The notes below the pieces were generated by a model. That model was not told the origin of the DNA and searched no databases. It saw only the letters and a list, made by a program, of their open reading frames with translations. Positions 28,310-36,869 of a stretch of 64,000 nt of DNA are shown one piece after another. Source of the DNA: UBA5972 sp964588725 (lineage in GTDB: Bacteria > Pseudomonadota > Alphaproteobacteria > Rhodobacterales > Rhodobacteraceae); contig CAZPQL010000005.1 in the NCBI GenBank assembly GCA_964588725.1, positions 10,017 to 74,016 of the forward strand, in the 5' to 3' direction. Every line of letters begins with the position of its first letter. The stretch's first letter is position 1. Position numbers and translations under genes: made by a program.

Positions 28310-29890
28310 TTAGTAGCCCAGCGCACAGCCGTCTTTGCGCGCATCTGAGGCACCTTCAAGAACACCATTGTCGTAATCAATCAGAATGGCCTGAGCACCT
28401 CCCAGTGGTTTCAGCGGCACGACAACGTTGTGCCCCATATCCGACAATTTGGACCGCACGTCGTCGGAATAACCACGTTCGACCTGCAGTTCACCATCGA
28501 CAGCAAAGCACCGTGGAGCGTCGATTGCGGCCTGCGGGTGCATCCCGAAATCCACCATGTTGCTGATAACGTGGGAATGTCCGGTCGGTTGATAGGCACC
28601 CCCCATGACACCGAACGGCATGAACGTCTTGTCTTTGCTTTTAAGCATCGCCGGGATGATTGTATGCAGCGGTCGTTTTCCGCCCTTCAGCTCGTTCGGG
28701 TGGCCGGACTCCAGCGTAAATCCGGCACCGCGGTTTTGAAATGCAATGCCATATTTGTCCGAAGCGAGCCCTGATCCAAACCCATGGAAAAGTGAATATA
28801 TCAACGAAACAGCCATCTGATCCTTGTCAACGACTGTTAGCAAAGACGTGTCTTTATGGACGGATTGCGACATAATCCGAGCGTCCTGATTCGCTTGCCT
28901 GGGATTGATCAGCGCCGCCAGGGCGGTTCCGGTTTCCTGGGCGGTCATATGCTCCAGCCTGCTGGTATAATCAAAATCGGCAATGAACCGGTCGCGGGCG
29001 TCCATCGCCAGCTTGGTGGCCTCTGCTTCCAGATGGGCACGTTGCGCGCCGGTTGGGTCGAGCGCTGCAAGGTCAAAATTCTGCAGTATATTGTTCATCA
29101 GGATCGCCGTTGCGCCCTGCCCGTTGGGTGGATGTTCGACCAGTTCGATATCGCGGTAAAAACCGCTGATAGGGTCAACGTAAACACTGTTGGTGGCCGC
29201 GAAATCGTCTAGCGTGTGAACACCGCCCATAGCTTGCAGCGATTTGACCATGTCGTCCGCGACAGCGCCCTCATAAAATCCTCGCCGCCCTTCCAGTGCG
29301 ATTTTTTGCAGTGCTTTGGCGTGAGCAGGGGCGCGAAAAACCGCACCCGGTCGCGGAGGCGCGCCGTCAAATAGAAAATATCCGCGCGCAACACCTTGCA
29401 GCCTTTCCGAATTGTTGACCCAGTCAAAAGCTGCACGCGCACCCACAGGCACGCCTTTCGTGGCATAATGAATCGCGGGCGCGAGGCTGGCCTTAAGACC
29501 AATTTGCCCCCAGTCTTCCGACAAACGGCAGAACGCGTCGACGGCTCCGGGAATCGTCACAGAGTCTATCGACTTGATATCTATAAATTTTTTGCCTTGA
29601 TCTCGCAGAATCCCGGCGTCGCTGGCGGCGGAAGCACGCCCTGAACCGTTCAGGGCGACGATCCTTTCGGTACCCTTGGGCTTTATCAGGACAAAGCAGT
29701 CACCGCCTATCCCGCACATATGAGGCTCGCAAATGCCCAATAGCGCGGCAGCGGCGATGGCGGCGTCGACGGCGTTACCGCCGGATTCCAGAATTTGAAC
29801 AGCTACTTTCGCTGCGAGTGGATGCGATGTTGCGCACATTCCATTGACTGCAAATACGGACGACCGGCCCGGTAGTTGAAAATCGCGCAT
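28310..29890 (-). CDS. Gamma-glutamyltransferase family protein (YwrD-like, no signal peptide)
   Basis: The 526-residue N-terminal-nucleophile hydrolase has ATSHPLAAKVAVQILESGGN and DAAIAAAALLGICEPHMCGI at the front. The self-cleavage/nucleophile Thr is likely the one in SVHKDTSLLTVVDKD (around residue 350), and VMGGAYQPTGHSHV lies in the small subunit. The start at 29890 (MRDFQLPGRSS) has GGGGG about 7 nt upstream and gives the normal length; the frame is open further upstream to about 30382, but that stretch crosses a structured RNA and is not protein-like. No signal peptide is seen, as in YwrD-type members. It could act on glutathione or other gamma-glutamyl compounds. Confidence 0.9.
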   Translation of the reverse strand: MRDFQLPGRSSVFAVNGMCATSHPLAAKVAVQILESGGNAVDAAIAAAALLGICEPHMCGIGGDCFVLIKPKGTERIVALNGSGRASAASDAGILRDQGKKFIDIKSIDSVTIPGAVDAFCRLSEDWGQIGLKASLAPAIHYATKGVPVGARAAFDWVNNSERLQGVARGYFLFDGAPPRPGAVFRAPAHAKALQKIALEGRRGFYEGAVADDMVKSLQAMGGVHTLDDFAATNSVYVDPISGFYRDIELVEHPPNGQGATAILMNNILQNFDLAALDPTGAQRAHLEAEATKLAMDARDRFIADFDYTSRLEHMTAQETGTALAALINPRQANQDARIMSQSVHKDTSLLTVVDKDQMAVSLIYSLFHGFGSGLASDKYGIAFQNRGAGFTLESGHPNELKGGKRPLHTIIPAMLKSKDKTFMPFGVMGGAYQPTGHSHVISNMVDFGMHPQAAIDAPRCFAVDGELQVERGYSDDVRSKLSDMGHNVVVPLKPLGGAQAILIDYDNGVLEGASDARKDGCALGY

Positions 29891-30038
29891 TCGTTGGCCC
29901 CCAGTGCATTCCCGGTACAGGCTACGGCGGGTAACCAGAGAATCCAACAGCGATGTGGCTGACGGCGCAATCCGCGCGTTGGAGGACCAGTTTTGGGCGA
30001 ACGCGCATCTGCAACCGCCCTGATCTCTTGCATTCGAC

Positions 30039-30067
30039 AAAAAAAGCCCCCGGTTTGACGCGGGGGC
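30039..30067 (-). terminator. Intrinsic terminator of the structured RNA
   Basis: On the minus strand GCCCCCG (30067-30061) pairs with CGGGGGC (30052-30046) over an 8-base loop and is followed by seven T (30045-30039). No minus-strand gene precedes it, so it ends the structured RNA. The C-rich arm could instead pair with the G-rich 3' arm of the upstream hairpin, giving an antiterminator. Confidence 0.88.
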
Positions 30068-30161
30068 CCAGTTCTTCTCTTTGCAGCCCCCGGTGTCACG
30101 GATCTGGGTGGGGGCTGATAACCGCAACACCGGGGTGAGCCTTCGCTCGCTACAAGAGAAG
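30039..30161 (-). ncRNA. Structured leader or small RNA with intrinsic terminator
   Basis: On the minus strand a closing stem joins 30154-30161 to 30074-30081 (8 pairs) and continues as 30149-30153 to 30083-30087 (5 pairs) past one bulge. Inside are a small hairpin (GAGC-GAAG-GCTC type, 30137-30148) and a perfect 9-pair stem (30127-30135 with 30088-30096). An alternative 8-pair stem joins 30110-30117 to 30084-30091 and cannot coexist with it. An intrinsic terminator follows. A weak promoter, TTGCTG-16 bases-TATCTT, lies just upstream around 30163-30190. It is either a free small RNA or an attenuator leader of the gamma-glutamyltransferase gene. I do not recognise the family; 4.5S and 6S RNA do not fit. 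Confidence 0.6.
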
Positions 30162-30274
30162 ATATGACGGTCAATCGCGGCAGCAAATTGGGGAGAAAAT
30201 GATAATTTCAGGGCATTTTCGCGCCCAAAATTGGTAAGGGTTGATCGGCGGATTAATCCACGCCAGAATGCGCT

Positions 30275-30622
30275 ATGAACGTGGAAAATCTTCACCGTAC
30301 AGGCACCCGAAACGCAACACCTTTGCCGGTCAGTTTTCACCGTCTTGAACTTGCTTTGATCCTGTCGGTTTACGGTCGGCAAGTGGCCGCTGGCGAATGG
30401 CGCGACTACGGTATTTCCATGTTAACCGACTTTGCCGTTTTTTCGATATTTCGACATACGGCGGAACATCCGGTTTACCGGATCGAAAAACATCCGAAAT
30501 CAAAGCAAAAGCAGGGCCAATATTCGGTCGTGGGACGCGATAGCCGTATTTTGCGGCGCGGCAATGATCTGAAAAAAGTTCTAAGCGTGCTTGAGAAAAA
30601 AATGATCAGACTGGTTGACTAA
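30275..30622 (+). CDS. DUF2794 domain protein
   Basis: A 115-residue protein with FHRLELALILSVYGRQVAAGEWRDY and DFAVFSIFRH followed by YRIEKHPK, the core of DUF2794, a family of unknown function widespread in alphaproteobacteria. No signal peptide, so cytoplasmic. Its last 17 bases overlap the end of the convergent NlpC/P60 gene. Confidence 0.9.
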   Translation: MNVENLHRTGTRNATPLPVSFHRLELALILSVYGRQVAAGEWRDYGISMLTDFAVFSIFRHTAEHPVYRIEKHPKSKQKQGQYSVVGRDSRILRRGNDLKKVLSVLEKKMIRLVD

Positions 30623-31418
30623 CCCCACTTAGAGGCACCCGTCTAATTGATGTAATGTCGCCGGTTTGCGTGGCGGCGATGCGCTTAGAGGCAATATCAA
30701 GGGGTTCAAGAGCGACGGCCATATGCGTGGCGTTGGCGTGAATAATGTTGCTGTCGTCGACCATCACCCCAACGTGTCCCTTCCAGAAAATCAGGTCACC
30801 GCGCTGAAGCCCGGCACCGGGCTCCAATTGCCGCCCAAGGCTTTCTTCCTGTTTGTGGCTGTTACGTGGACAGGGTGTGTTGCAGGCTTGCAGCGCCAGC
30901 TGTACCGCACCCGAGCAATCCATCCCCCGCGTGCTGTTTCCACCCCAAAGATACGGTATGCCCAGAAAATTTTCCATTACACGTACATAGTCGTCTTCAA
31001 ACGTATCTATCGTCCCGACATGCTGTCGCGGCACGTACCGCCCGCCAAACAGGGTTAAATAATCACCCGACTGCGCGATGACGTTTATCCTTGCTGCAAA
31101 TGGTAGATTTCCGTGTGTCGGCGATTTCATGTCAGGGAGCGAATAAAGATGCGTGGATAGCGCGGTAATTTTGTGGGTCACCGCATGGACCGGACCAAGC
31201 GCCGAGCGATCAACATACCCCATATATCCATCGCTTTTGACTTGCCCACAAGCAAAACCGTCGCGCGCTTTGGTTTCGAACACCCTGAATTCGTGACCGA
31301 ATAAAACCTGACGTTCGATCCCACCCTCCGGTGAGCGCAGTAAATCGGCCACTGGTGCGGTCACCTGCAAGTCCTGGCCGTGAACGTCAGAATCAGCACA
31401 ATCCGCGCGACGGGGCAT
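30606..31418 (-). CDS. NlpC/P60 (C40) peptidase with SH3-like domains
   Basis: The 270-residue protein has N-terminal SH3-like segments (about residues 15-135) and a C-terminal NlpC/P60 domain. Its catalytic Cys is in YLWGGNSTRGMDCSGAVQLA (about residues 155-174), the His in WKGHVGVMVDD, and the third polar residue near IIHANATH. Such enzymes cut stem peptides in peptidoglycan, often gamma-D-Glu-diaminopimelate bonds, or recycled muropeptides. No clear signal peptide is visible, which points to a cytoplasmic muropeptide role. Its ATG overlaps the aminopeptidase stop (TAATG), so the two are an operon. Confidence 0.92.
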   Translation of the reverse strand: MPRRADCADSDVHGQDLQVTAPVADLLRSPEGGIERQVLFGHEFRVFETKARDGFACGQVKSDGYMGYVDRSALGPVHAVTHKITALSTHLYSLPDMKSPTHGNLPFAARINVIAQSGDYLTLFGGRYVPRQHVGTIDTFEDDYVRVMENFLGIPYLWGGNSTRGMDCSGAVQLALQACNTPCPRNSHKQEESLGRQLEPGAGLQRGDLIFWKGHVGVMVDDSNIIHANATHMAVALEPLDIASKRIAATQTGDITSIRRVPLSGVSQPV

Positions 31419-32806
31419 TATCGTTTACCGAAGTTGGAGATCACTTCAAACAGGGCGCGGGCACCCTGAAACGCACCACCAACAGGTTGTGACGGCGTAT
31501 CGACGGTTGACCAGCCATAAATGTCAAAATGCGCGAATTGTTCGGCGTTTTCCACGAACCGGCGCAGAAACAGGCCCGCCGTGATCGATCCGGCAAATCC
31601 GCCCTTGGGCGCGTTGTCCAAATCAGCCGTTTTTGGCTCGATCAGGTTTTCGTATGGCTCCCAAAAAGGCATTCGCCACAGCGGGTCGCGGGTGGCGTCG
31701 CCTGCCGCGCTAATTTCCGCAGCCAGCTCGTCATCGTCGCAATAAAACGGCACAATGTCCTGACCCAAAGCCACGCGCGCCGCGCCCGTCAATGTTGCCA
31801 TGCAAATCAGCAAGTCGGGTCTTTCTTCGTCGGCCAGCGCCAGAGCGTCCGCCAAAACCAGCCGCCCTTCGGCATCGGTATTGTTGATCTCGACGCTCAG
31901 CCCCTTGCGCGACGGCAGGATATCGCCGGGCCGAAATGCGCCCGCAGAAATAGAGTTTTCAACAGTGGGGACAATAACGCGCAATTGCACGGGCAGATTC
32001 ATCCGCATAATCGCCTGCGCCAATCCCATCACGGTCGCGCCACCGCCCATGTCTTTTTTCATCAACCCCATGGACGCGCCGGGTTTGATGTTCAGCCCAC
32101 CGGTGTCAAAACACACGCCTTTGCCGACCAGCGTGACCTTTGGGTGGTCTTTATTGCCCCAGGTCATATCAAGTATACGCGGCGCCTGATCCGAAGCGCG
32201 GCCAACTGCATGTACCAGCGGCAGATTGTGCTTTAGCAGGTCGTCGCCGATGATAATGGTTGTCTTGGCTTTGAATGCACGGGCCAATTCGTCAAAGGCT
32301 TTTTCAAGCTGATCCGGGCCCATGTCATTTGTCGGTGTATCGATCAGTTCACGCGTCAGAAATGCGGCACTCGCCATGGCTTCGATTTTTGGGGCATCGA
32401 CTCCTTTGGGCACACATAGCGATGCACCTGTGTCGCGGCCTTTTTTGTAGCGGTCAAATTGGTACCCTGCCAACAGCCACCCCAACGCGCACTCTTCAAG
32501 CACGGATTCGGGCAGGTCGGATATGATTTGATATATACCGGTCGGCAGATTTTTGGCGGCCCTGGCCAAATGGAACCGTCCGCGTGCACGGGCGCTGGCT
32601 TCGCCCCAACCAAACACGATGCCGCTTATCTGCCCGTGTTCATCAGGAAGCAAACATATCCGACCCAATTTTGCGTCAAACCCCTGCACATTCACCCAGT
32701 TTTTGACGGCCTTTTTCTGGGCGGTCAGCCAATCGGGGAAATTCTGGGTCTCAACGACGTGCAGGGGTATCGCGGCACTGTTCGCGGGGGCCAGTTTTGG
32801 CATCAT
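31418..32806 (-). CDS. M17 leucyl aminopeptidase family protein
   Basis: The 462-residue metallopeptidase has the M17 signature NTDAEGRLVLADAL near residue 320 and the metal region GKGVCFDTGGLNIKPG with the catalytic Lys nearby (MKKDMGGGA). The N-terminal ~160 residues are the less conserved domain. It removes N-terminal amino acids from peptides in the cytoplasm. The start is the first of two ATGs, after GGAG; the TTG before it is less likely. The coupled C40 peptidase suggests a shared role in peptide or muropeptide turnover. Confidence 0.93.
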   Translation of the reverse strand: MMPKLAPANSAAIPLHVVETQNFPDWLTAQKKAVKNWVNVQGFDAKLGRICLLPDEHGQISGIVFGWGEASARARGRFHLARAAKNLPTGIYQIISDLPESVLEECALGWLLAGYQFDRYKKGRDTGASLCVPKGVDAPKIEAMASAAFLTRELIDTPTNDMGPDQLEKAFDELARAFKAKTTIIIGDDLLKHNLPLVHAVGRASDQAPRILDMTWGNKDHPKVTLVGKGVCFDTGGLNIKPGASMGLMKKDMGGGATVMGLAQAIMRMNLPVQLRVIVPTVENSISAGAFRPGDILPSRKGLSVEINNTDAEGRLVLADALALADEERPDLLICMATLTGAARVALGQDIVPFYCDDDELAAEISAAGDATRDPLWRMPFWEPYENLIEPKTADLDNAPKGGFAGSITAGLFLRRFVENAEQFAHFDIYGWSTVDTPSQPVGGAFQGARALFEVISNFGKR

Positions 32807-32860
32807 CAAATTCGCTCCGCAAAGGATTTGGTCGCCAGTCTAGCGTGAATAGTACCGCCA

Positions 32861-33244
32861 TCAATAGGGCATTTCAGGGTAATGCATCGTGGCAAACAAA
32901 GAGCTGTCGCCCAAACGCAGTAATCTTTGTGTGACTGCTGCAAGCGCGATCCTGTCCTGGCTTTGCACGCAAATCACCACGTCTTTTGCCACGCGCGAAA
33001 ATCGCATGAGTCCGATTTGCTCTGCTACGCCGATCAGGCTTTTGGACAATTTGCCCACAACCTGAACTTCGCCCCCAACCAACGCCAGTTCGATTTTTTC
33101 CAACCGCTCTGAAATTTCGAACACTGCTCTTTCGATGACCTCTTGCGAGCATTCGGTACCAAGCGATTCGCGCAATAATGTCAAAGATTTGACGCATATT
33201 TGCGCGTCCTCAGTTAATTGAATTTTCGATACGTTTTGTGTCAT
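32861..33244 (-). CDS. Unknown small helical protein, Hpt-like layout
   Basis: I do not recognise this 127-residue protein. It starts MTQNVSKIQLTEDAQICVKS at 33244, with AGG upstream, and is predicted almost entirely helical. The segment VVGKLSKSLIGVAEQIGLMR followed by FSRVAKDVVICV has the spacing of the central helices of histidine phosphotransfer (Hpt) domains, but the phosphorylated His is absent. It may be a degenerate Hpt-type protein or an unrelated four-helix bundle. It stands alone between the aminopeptidase and carbonic anhydrase genes. Confidence 0.75.
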   Translation of the reverse strand: MTQNVSKIQLTEDAQICVKSLTLLRESLGTECSQEVIERAVFEISERLEKIELALVGGEVQVVGKLSKSLIGVAEQIGLMRFSRVAKDVVICVQSQDRIALAAVTQRLLRLGDSSLFATMHYPEMPY

Positions 33245-33396
33245 TCCCTCGACCTCACTCTTCCCACAAGCGTGAGAAAAAATTACATCTGCGAGTTTGA
33301 ACATCCGGTTATTGACGTAAACCGGAGCCACGAAATTCTGTCTCGCAATTGCACAAAAATGACCGTAAACTTACCTAAAAAGAGCGGCACCAGTTC

Positions 33397-34047
33397 ATGA
33401 AATTTGTTAAACCTTTGCCGGACGAATTGGCTTTACGGTACCGCGAATGGCGGGAAAATCTGAGTACCGGCAACAAGTCCCTGTTCAGGCGTCTAGCTGA
33501 TGAGGGCCAGCACCCGGGTGTGATGGTGGTGTCCTGCTGCGACAGCCGCGTCCATGTCACCAGCATTTTCGGCGCCGAAACCGGTGAGTTTTTTATCCAC
33601 CGCAATATCGCCAACCTTGTGCCACCCTTTCAGCCCGACGGAGATCACCACGGCACATCTGCCGCAATTGAATTCGGCGTCGGGTCGTTAAAAATATCGC
33701 ACATTCTGATTTTAGGGCATTCGAACTGTGGTGGCGTTAACGCCTGTTACGAAATGTGCCAGGGTCTTGCGCCGGAACTGGAACAGCACACCAGTTTTGT
33801 CGGGCGCTGGCTGGATATTTTACGCCCCGGTGTCGCGCGCGTGAAAAAAAGTCACAGCGCGTCGGCGCAGATAGCCGCGCTGGAACGTGAAGGTATTTTG
33901 ATCTCGCTGAAAAACCTTATGGGGTTTCCGTTTGTGCGCGATGCTGTGAACACCGGAAACCTGACGTTACACGGGTTGTGGCACGATATCGGCAGCGGAA
34001 CCCTTGAATATTACGACGATACGACCGGAGCATTTGAAAAAGTGTAG
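33397..34047 (+). CDS. Beta-class carbonic anhydrase
   Basis: The 216-residue enzyme interconverts CO2 and bicarbonate. Zinc ligands are in VVSCCDSRV (Cys, with the Asp-Arg pair) and ILGHSNCGGVNA (His and Cys). FFIHRNIANLVPP is the third conserved block. Length and motif spacing are normal for the plant/proteobacterial beta class. Convergent with the export lipoprotein gene. Confidence 0.96.
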   Translation: MKFVKPLPDELALRYREWRENLSTGNKSLFRRLADEGQHPGVMVVSCCDSRVHVTSIFGAETGEFFIHRNIANLVPPFQPDGDHHGTSAAIEFGVGSLKISHILILGHSNCGGVNACYEMCQGLAPELEQHTSFVGRWLDILRPGVARVKKSHSASAQIAALEREGILISLKNLMGFPFVRDAVNTGNLTLHGLWHDIGSGTLEYYDDTTGAFEKV

Positions 34048-34063
34048 CCGCGCAATGTCTTTA

Positions 34064-35173
34064 TCAATTCACCCGGTTTGAAACCAGGGCCGCCGTGCCC
34101 ACCAGTGAAAGTATCGTCTCGATTGCGTTCACCGGCGATTCTGTCACCAACACTAGATCGCCCGGATTGATTAAAAATTTGCGCGCGCTAAACAGCCCGT
34201 CGGCCGTCGTCAAATCGATAGTAAAAATACTACGCACGTGCGATGGCCCCGAATCACCGGAGCGTACTGCGCCTTTATTATACTCGCGCAGGATCAGAAT
34301 GCCTTCGGGGTCTGCGCGGGTATCGGATATCCCCCCGATCAGAGACATTGCGTCAAGTGCAGTGATCTGGTCTTGCTCAAAATAGAACAAGCTTTCGGTA
34401 CCCGCCGCACCCAGCGACAAAAAATACCGCTTGTCCTCTGCGACGATAACCTTGTCGCCACCACGCAAGATCGTATCTTGCGCCGGATTGGCATAAAGCC
34501 TCCGAATCGACGTGCCGTAAACACGCCCCTCACGAACAAGTCGGACCTGTGGGTTGCGCAGAGCCGACGGCACACCGCCCCCAAGAGAAACCAGATTAAG
34601 AACCGACACGCTGTCGTCGGGAAGCGGATAACTGCCGGGATTGGCGACACCACCCACCAAATCGGCAGCACCGTGACGACCGGTGACGACGCTCAACTGA
34701 ACTTGTGCGGACGGGATGATCGCGATCATCAGGTTCTGAATTTTCTGGCGGGCCTGTTCAGAGGTCAGTCCGCTGACACGTACAGTGTCGATATAGGGGA
34801 TAAAAATCGTGCCCTGTTTGGATACTAAAAGACTATCTAACGACACAACGCGCTGACCCACCGTGGTCAGCAAAGAGTTTTCGTCGCTGTCCCAGATCGA
34901 CAGGCTGATCACATCGTCCGCCGCAATGATCGCGGTTTCGATCAGGCGTGGTTGGGCAATCCAGCCATACTGACGAAACCCGCCGGTGAGCGGCCAGCGC
35001 GCGACCTTGTTCAAAAAATTGCGTGTCACGGGATAAACTGCAAATTCGGGCTGGGCATTATCGTTCGCCGCCAGAATTTCTGACTGCAATGCGGCCCCGC
35101 GCGGAAGACTGCACCCGGCAAGTACCAGCAAGCTGACCGACACAACCGCCAGACGCCGAAAAAGACCTATCAT
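34064..35173 (-). CDS. Outer-membrane polysaccharide export lipoprotein (OPX, Wza/KpsD-like)
   Basis: The 369-residue lipoprotein starts at 35173 (AGGA 7 nt upstream) with a signal peptide and lipobox (SVSLLVLAGCSLP, Cys about residue 21). A poly_export domain follows (ISLSIWDSDENSLLTTVGQR, then GTIFIPYIDTVRVSGLT), and then two SLBB-type repeats (GVANPGSYPL, and one near LILREYNKGA). The C-terminal helix (VNAIETILSLVGTAALVSNR) would cross the outer membrane as in Wza. It is the likely exit channel for the polysaccharide made by the genes to its right. Confidence 0.93.
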   Translation of the reverse strand: MIGLFRRLAVVSVSLLVLAGCSLPRGAALQSEILAANDNAQPEFAVYPVTRNFLNKVARWPLTGGFRQYGWIAQPRLIETAIIAADDVISLSIWDSDENSLLTTVGQRVVSLDSLLVSKQGTIFIPYIDTVRVSGLTSEQARQKIQNLMIAIIPSAQVQLSVVTGRHGAADLVGGVANPGSYPLPDDSVSVLNLVSLGGGVPSALRNPQVRLVREGRVYGTSIRRLYANPAQDTILRGGDKVIVAEDKRYFLSLGAAGTESLFYFEQDQITALDAMSLIGGISDTRADPEGILILREYNKGAVRSGDSGPSHVRSIFTIDLTTADGLFSARKFLINPGDLVLVTESPVNAIETILSLVGTAALVSNRVN

Positions 35174-35278
35174 GCTTGATTCCTGCTTCACATTGGTGAA
35201 ACTTGTTTTAGTTTTCCGCTCGGCCACAAGATACTGTATTCATAAGATTGGTCAACCACTTCATCTGCGACATTATTC

Positions 35279-36208
35279 ATGATCGGGCCTAAAAATATGA
35301 TTAGAATCGTTGTTCTTGGTGCAACGGGCAAAGTCGGTCGGCTTGTTTGGGCGGCGTCGCGGATATTGGCTCAGAGCGAAATCTCGATTTGGTTTCAAGC
35401 GCGCCATGGTGAAAGCGGTTTTGACGGGGACTGGGTAGTTTGGGATCCGGTCGGGTATCCGGACGGTTTGGCACGTCTGAACGATCGGATTGGCGGCATC
35501 GACTACATGATTAATCTGGCAGGTGTGACCGCGTCAGGACCAAATGTGAATAACCGTGGCAACAGCGAAATCGCCATCCGGTCGCTGATCGCTGCGAAAG
35601 ATCTGGATGTTCGGCATTGTTTCAATGCCTCTTCATCGGCGATATATGGCCGGCCGAAATCACAGGCTCCGTTGACTGAAAGTGATTCACCGGCCCCTGC
35701 AAATGATTACGGCCGTTCTAAACTAATCATGGAGCACGACGTCAGCGACTGGTGCAAAAAGAAAAAATACGCACGTGTGACGACGCTGCGGATCGGCAAC
35801 ATAGTAGGCGCAGACGCCTTGATTCTGCGCGCAGCAAAAGCAACGCATTTGATGCCGGTCAAGCTTGATATCTTCCCCGGCGGTGTCTCGGCTTTGCGTT
35901 CTTACATCGGTGCCGTGACATTCACGCGGGTTCTGTTTGATCTCATTTTGGCTCACGCAGCCGGACGCACGCTACCGCCGGTATTGAACGTCGCGACACC
36001 TGCACCTTTATCGATGTCGGAACTGCTGCGGGCTTTTCGTGATCTGGTAAATCCAGTGGAAATTACAAATGTCGCGGCGCCAAATTTGGCGATCCCAAAA
36101 GTGGTTCTTGATACGAAACTACTGGAAAGTTACTGTAGTTTTTCGGATAGCGAGCTGCAGGCGCAAGACATGATCCAACAGTGGCTGGATTGCAGGCGGG
36201 CCTTATGA
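35279..36208 (+). CDS. NAD-dependent epimerase/dehydratase (SDR)
   Basis: The 309-residue extended SDR has the Rossmann motif VVLGATGKVGRL at its start and the catalytic Tyr-Lys in NDYGRSKLIME. It would modify a nucleotide sugar; the exact product is unknown. The ATG at 35297 (MIRIVVLG) is an equally good start. The stop overlaps the start of the sugar transferase gene (ATGA), so the two form a pair, probably for making and loading the first sugar. Confidence 0.9.
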   Translation: MIGPKNMIRIVVLGATGKVGRLVWAASRILAQSEISIWFQARHGESGFDGDWVVWDPVGYPDGLARLNDRIGGIDYMINLAGVTASGPNVNNRGNSEIAIRSLIAAKDLDVRHCFNASSSAIYGRPKSQAPLTESDSPAPANDYGRSKLIMEHDVSDWCKKKKYARVTTLRIGNIVGADALILRAAKATHLMPVKLDIFPGGVSALRSYIGAVTFTRVLFDLILAHAAGRTLPPVLNVATPAPLSMSELLRAFRDLVNPVEITNVAAPNLAIPKVVLDTKLLESYCSFSDSELQAQDMIQQWLDCRRAL

Positions 36209-36855
36209 CGCCGCAAAAACGCCTTTTCGACGTGGTTTTAGCGCTGTTCGTTGGCGTGGTATATCTGCCGGTTCTGGCGGTACTCGCCGTCGTTATTGTC
36301 GCCACGGACGGTTGGCCGGTGTTTTATGTGTCCGAGCGAATATCGTCTGGAAAACGCGCTTTTAATCTGGTCAAACTGCGCACAATGCGTCTGGCACCCA
36401 AAGGCGACGATCGCGGTGTTTCGGGTGGCGACAAAAACGATCGCATCACTGCAATGGGGCGTTTTTTGCGCAAAACCCGTTTTGACGAATTTCCGCAGAT
36501 TTGGAACGTCCTGCGAGGCGACATGAGCCTCGTTGGCCCAAGACCGCCTTTGCGTCAATATGTGGACGCGTTTCCCGACCTTTACGCATCGGTTTTGAAA
36601 TCGCGCCCAGGTATAACAGGGTTGGCCACGGTGGTTTTTCACCGGCACGAAGAACTGTTACTGCGCAACAGCAAAAGCCTTGCGGAAACAGACCGGATCT
36701 ATCGCGAGCGCTGCGTACCACGCAAGGCGCGACTTGATATGATTTATCAGGCCAATTCAGGGGTGCTGTGCGATTTGTGGATTATTTATCTGACGTTGGC
36801 GCGACTGTTCCCGCTGCCGGGCAAACGCGCGGCCAGACTGCGCCGACGCCGCTGA
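36205..36855 (+). CDS. Initiating sugar transferase (ExoY/PssY-type phosphoglycosyl transferase)
   Basis: The 216-residue protein has one N-terminal membrane segment (RLFDVVLALFVGVVYLPVLA) and the monotopic PGT domain. Conserved blocks are KLRTMRLAP, the catalytic region KTRFDEFPQIWNVLRGDMS, and LVGPRPPLR. It lacks the long N-terminal part of WbaP/WcaJ. Such enzymes move a sugar-1-phosphate onto undecaprenyl phosphate to begin a repeat unit. Basic C-terminal tail. Its start is fused to the SDR stop (ATGA). Confidence 0.94.
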   Translation: MTPQKRLFDVVLALFVGVVYLPVLAVLAVVIVATDGWPVFYVSERISSGKRAFNLVKLRTMRLAPKGDDRGVSGGDKNDRITAMGRFLRKTRFDEFPQIWNVLRGDMSLVGPRPPLRQYVDAFPDLYASVLKSRPGITGLATVVFHRHEELLLRNSKSLAETDRIYRERCVPRKARLDMIYQANSGVLCDLWIIYLTLARLFPLPGKRAARLRRRR

Positions 36856-36869
36856 ATAACAGATTGGCG

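Noticed and set aside
30039..30161. Identity of the structured RNA as 4.5S, 6S or tmRNA
   Set aside because: The GGAA-loop motif of 4.5S RNA, the length and bulge of 6S RNA and the tRNA-like end of tmRNA are all missing.
29891..30382. Upstream extension of the gamma-glutamyltransferase frame to 690 residues
   Set aside because: The extra 164 residues are not family-like, cross the structured RNA and terminator, and overlap the DUF2794 gene. The start at 29890 gives normal family length.
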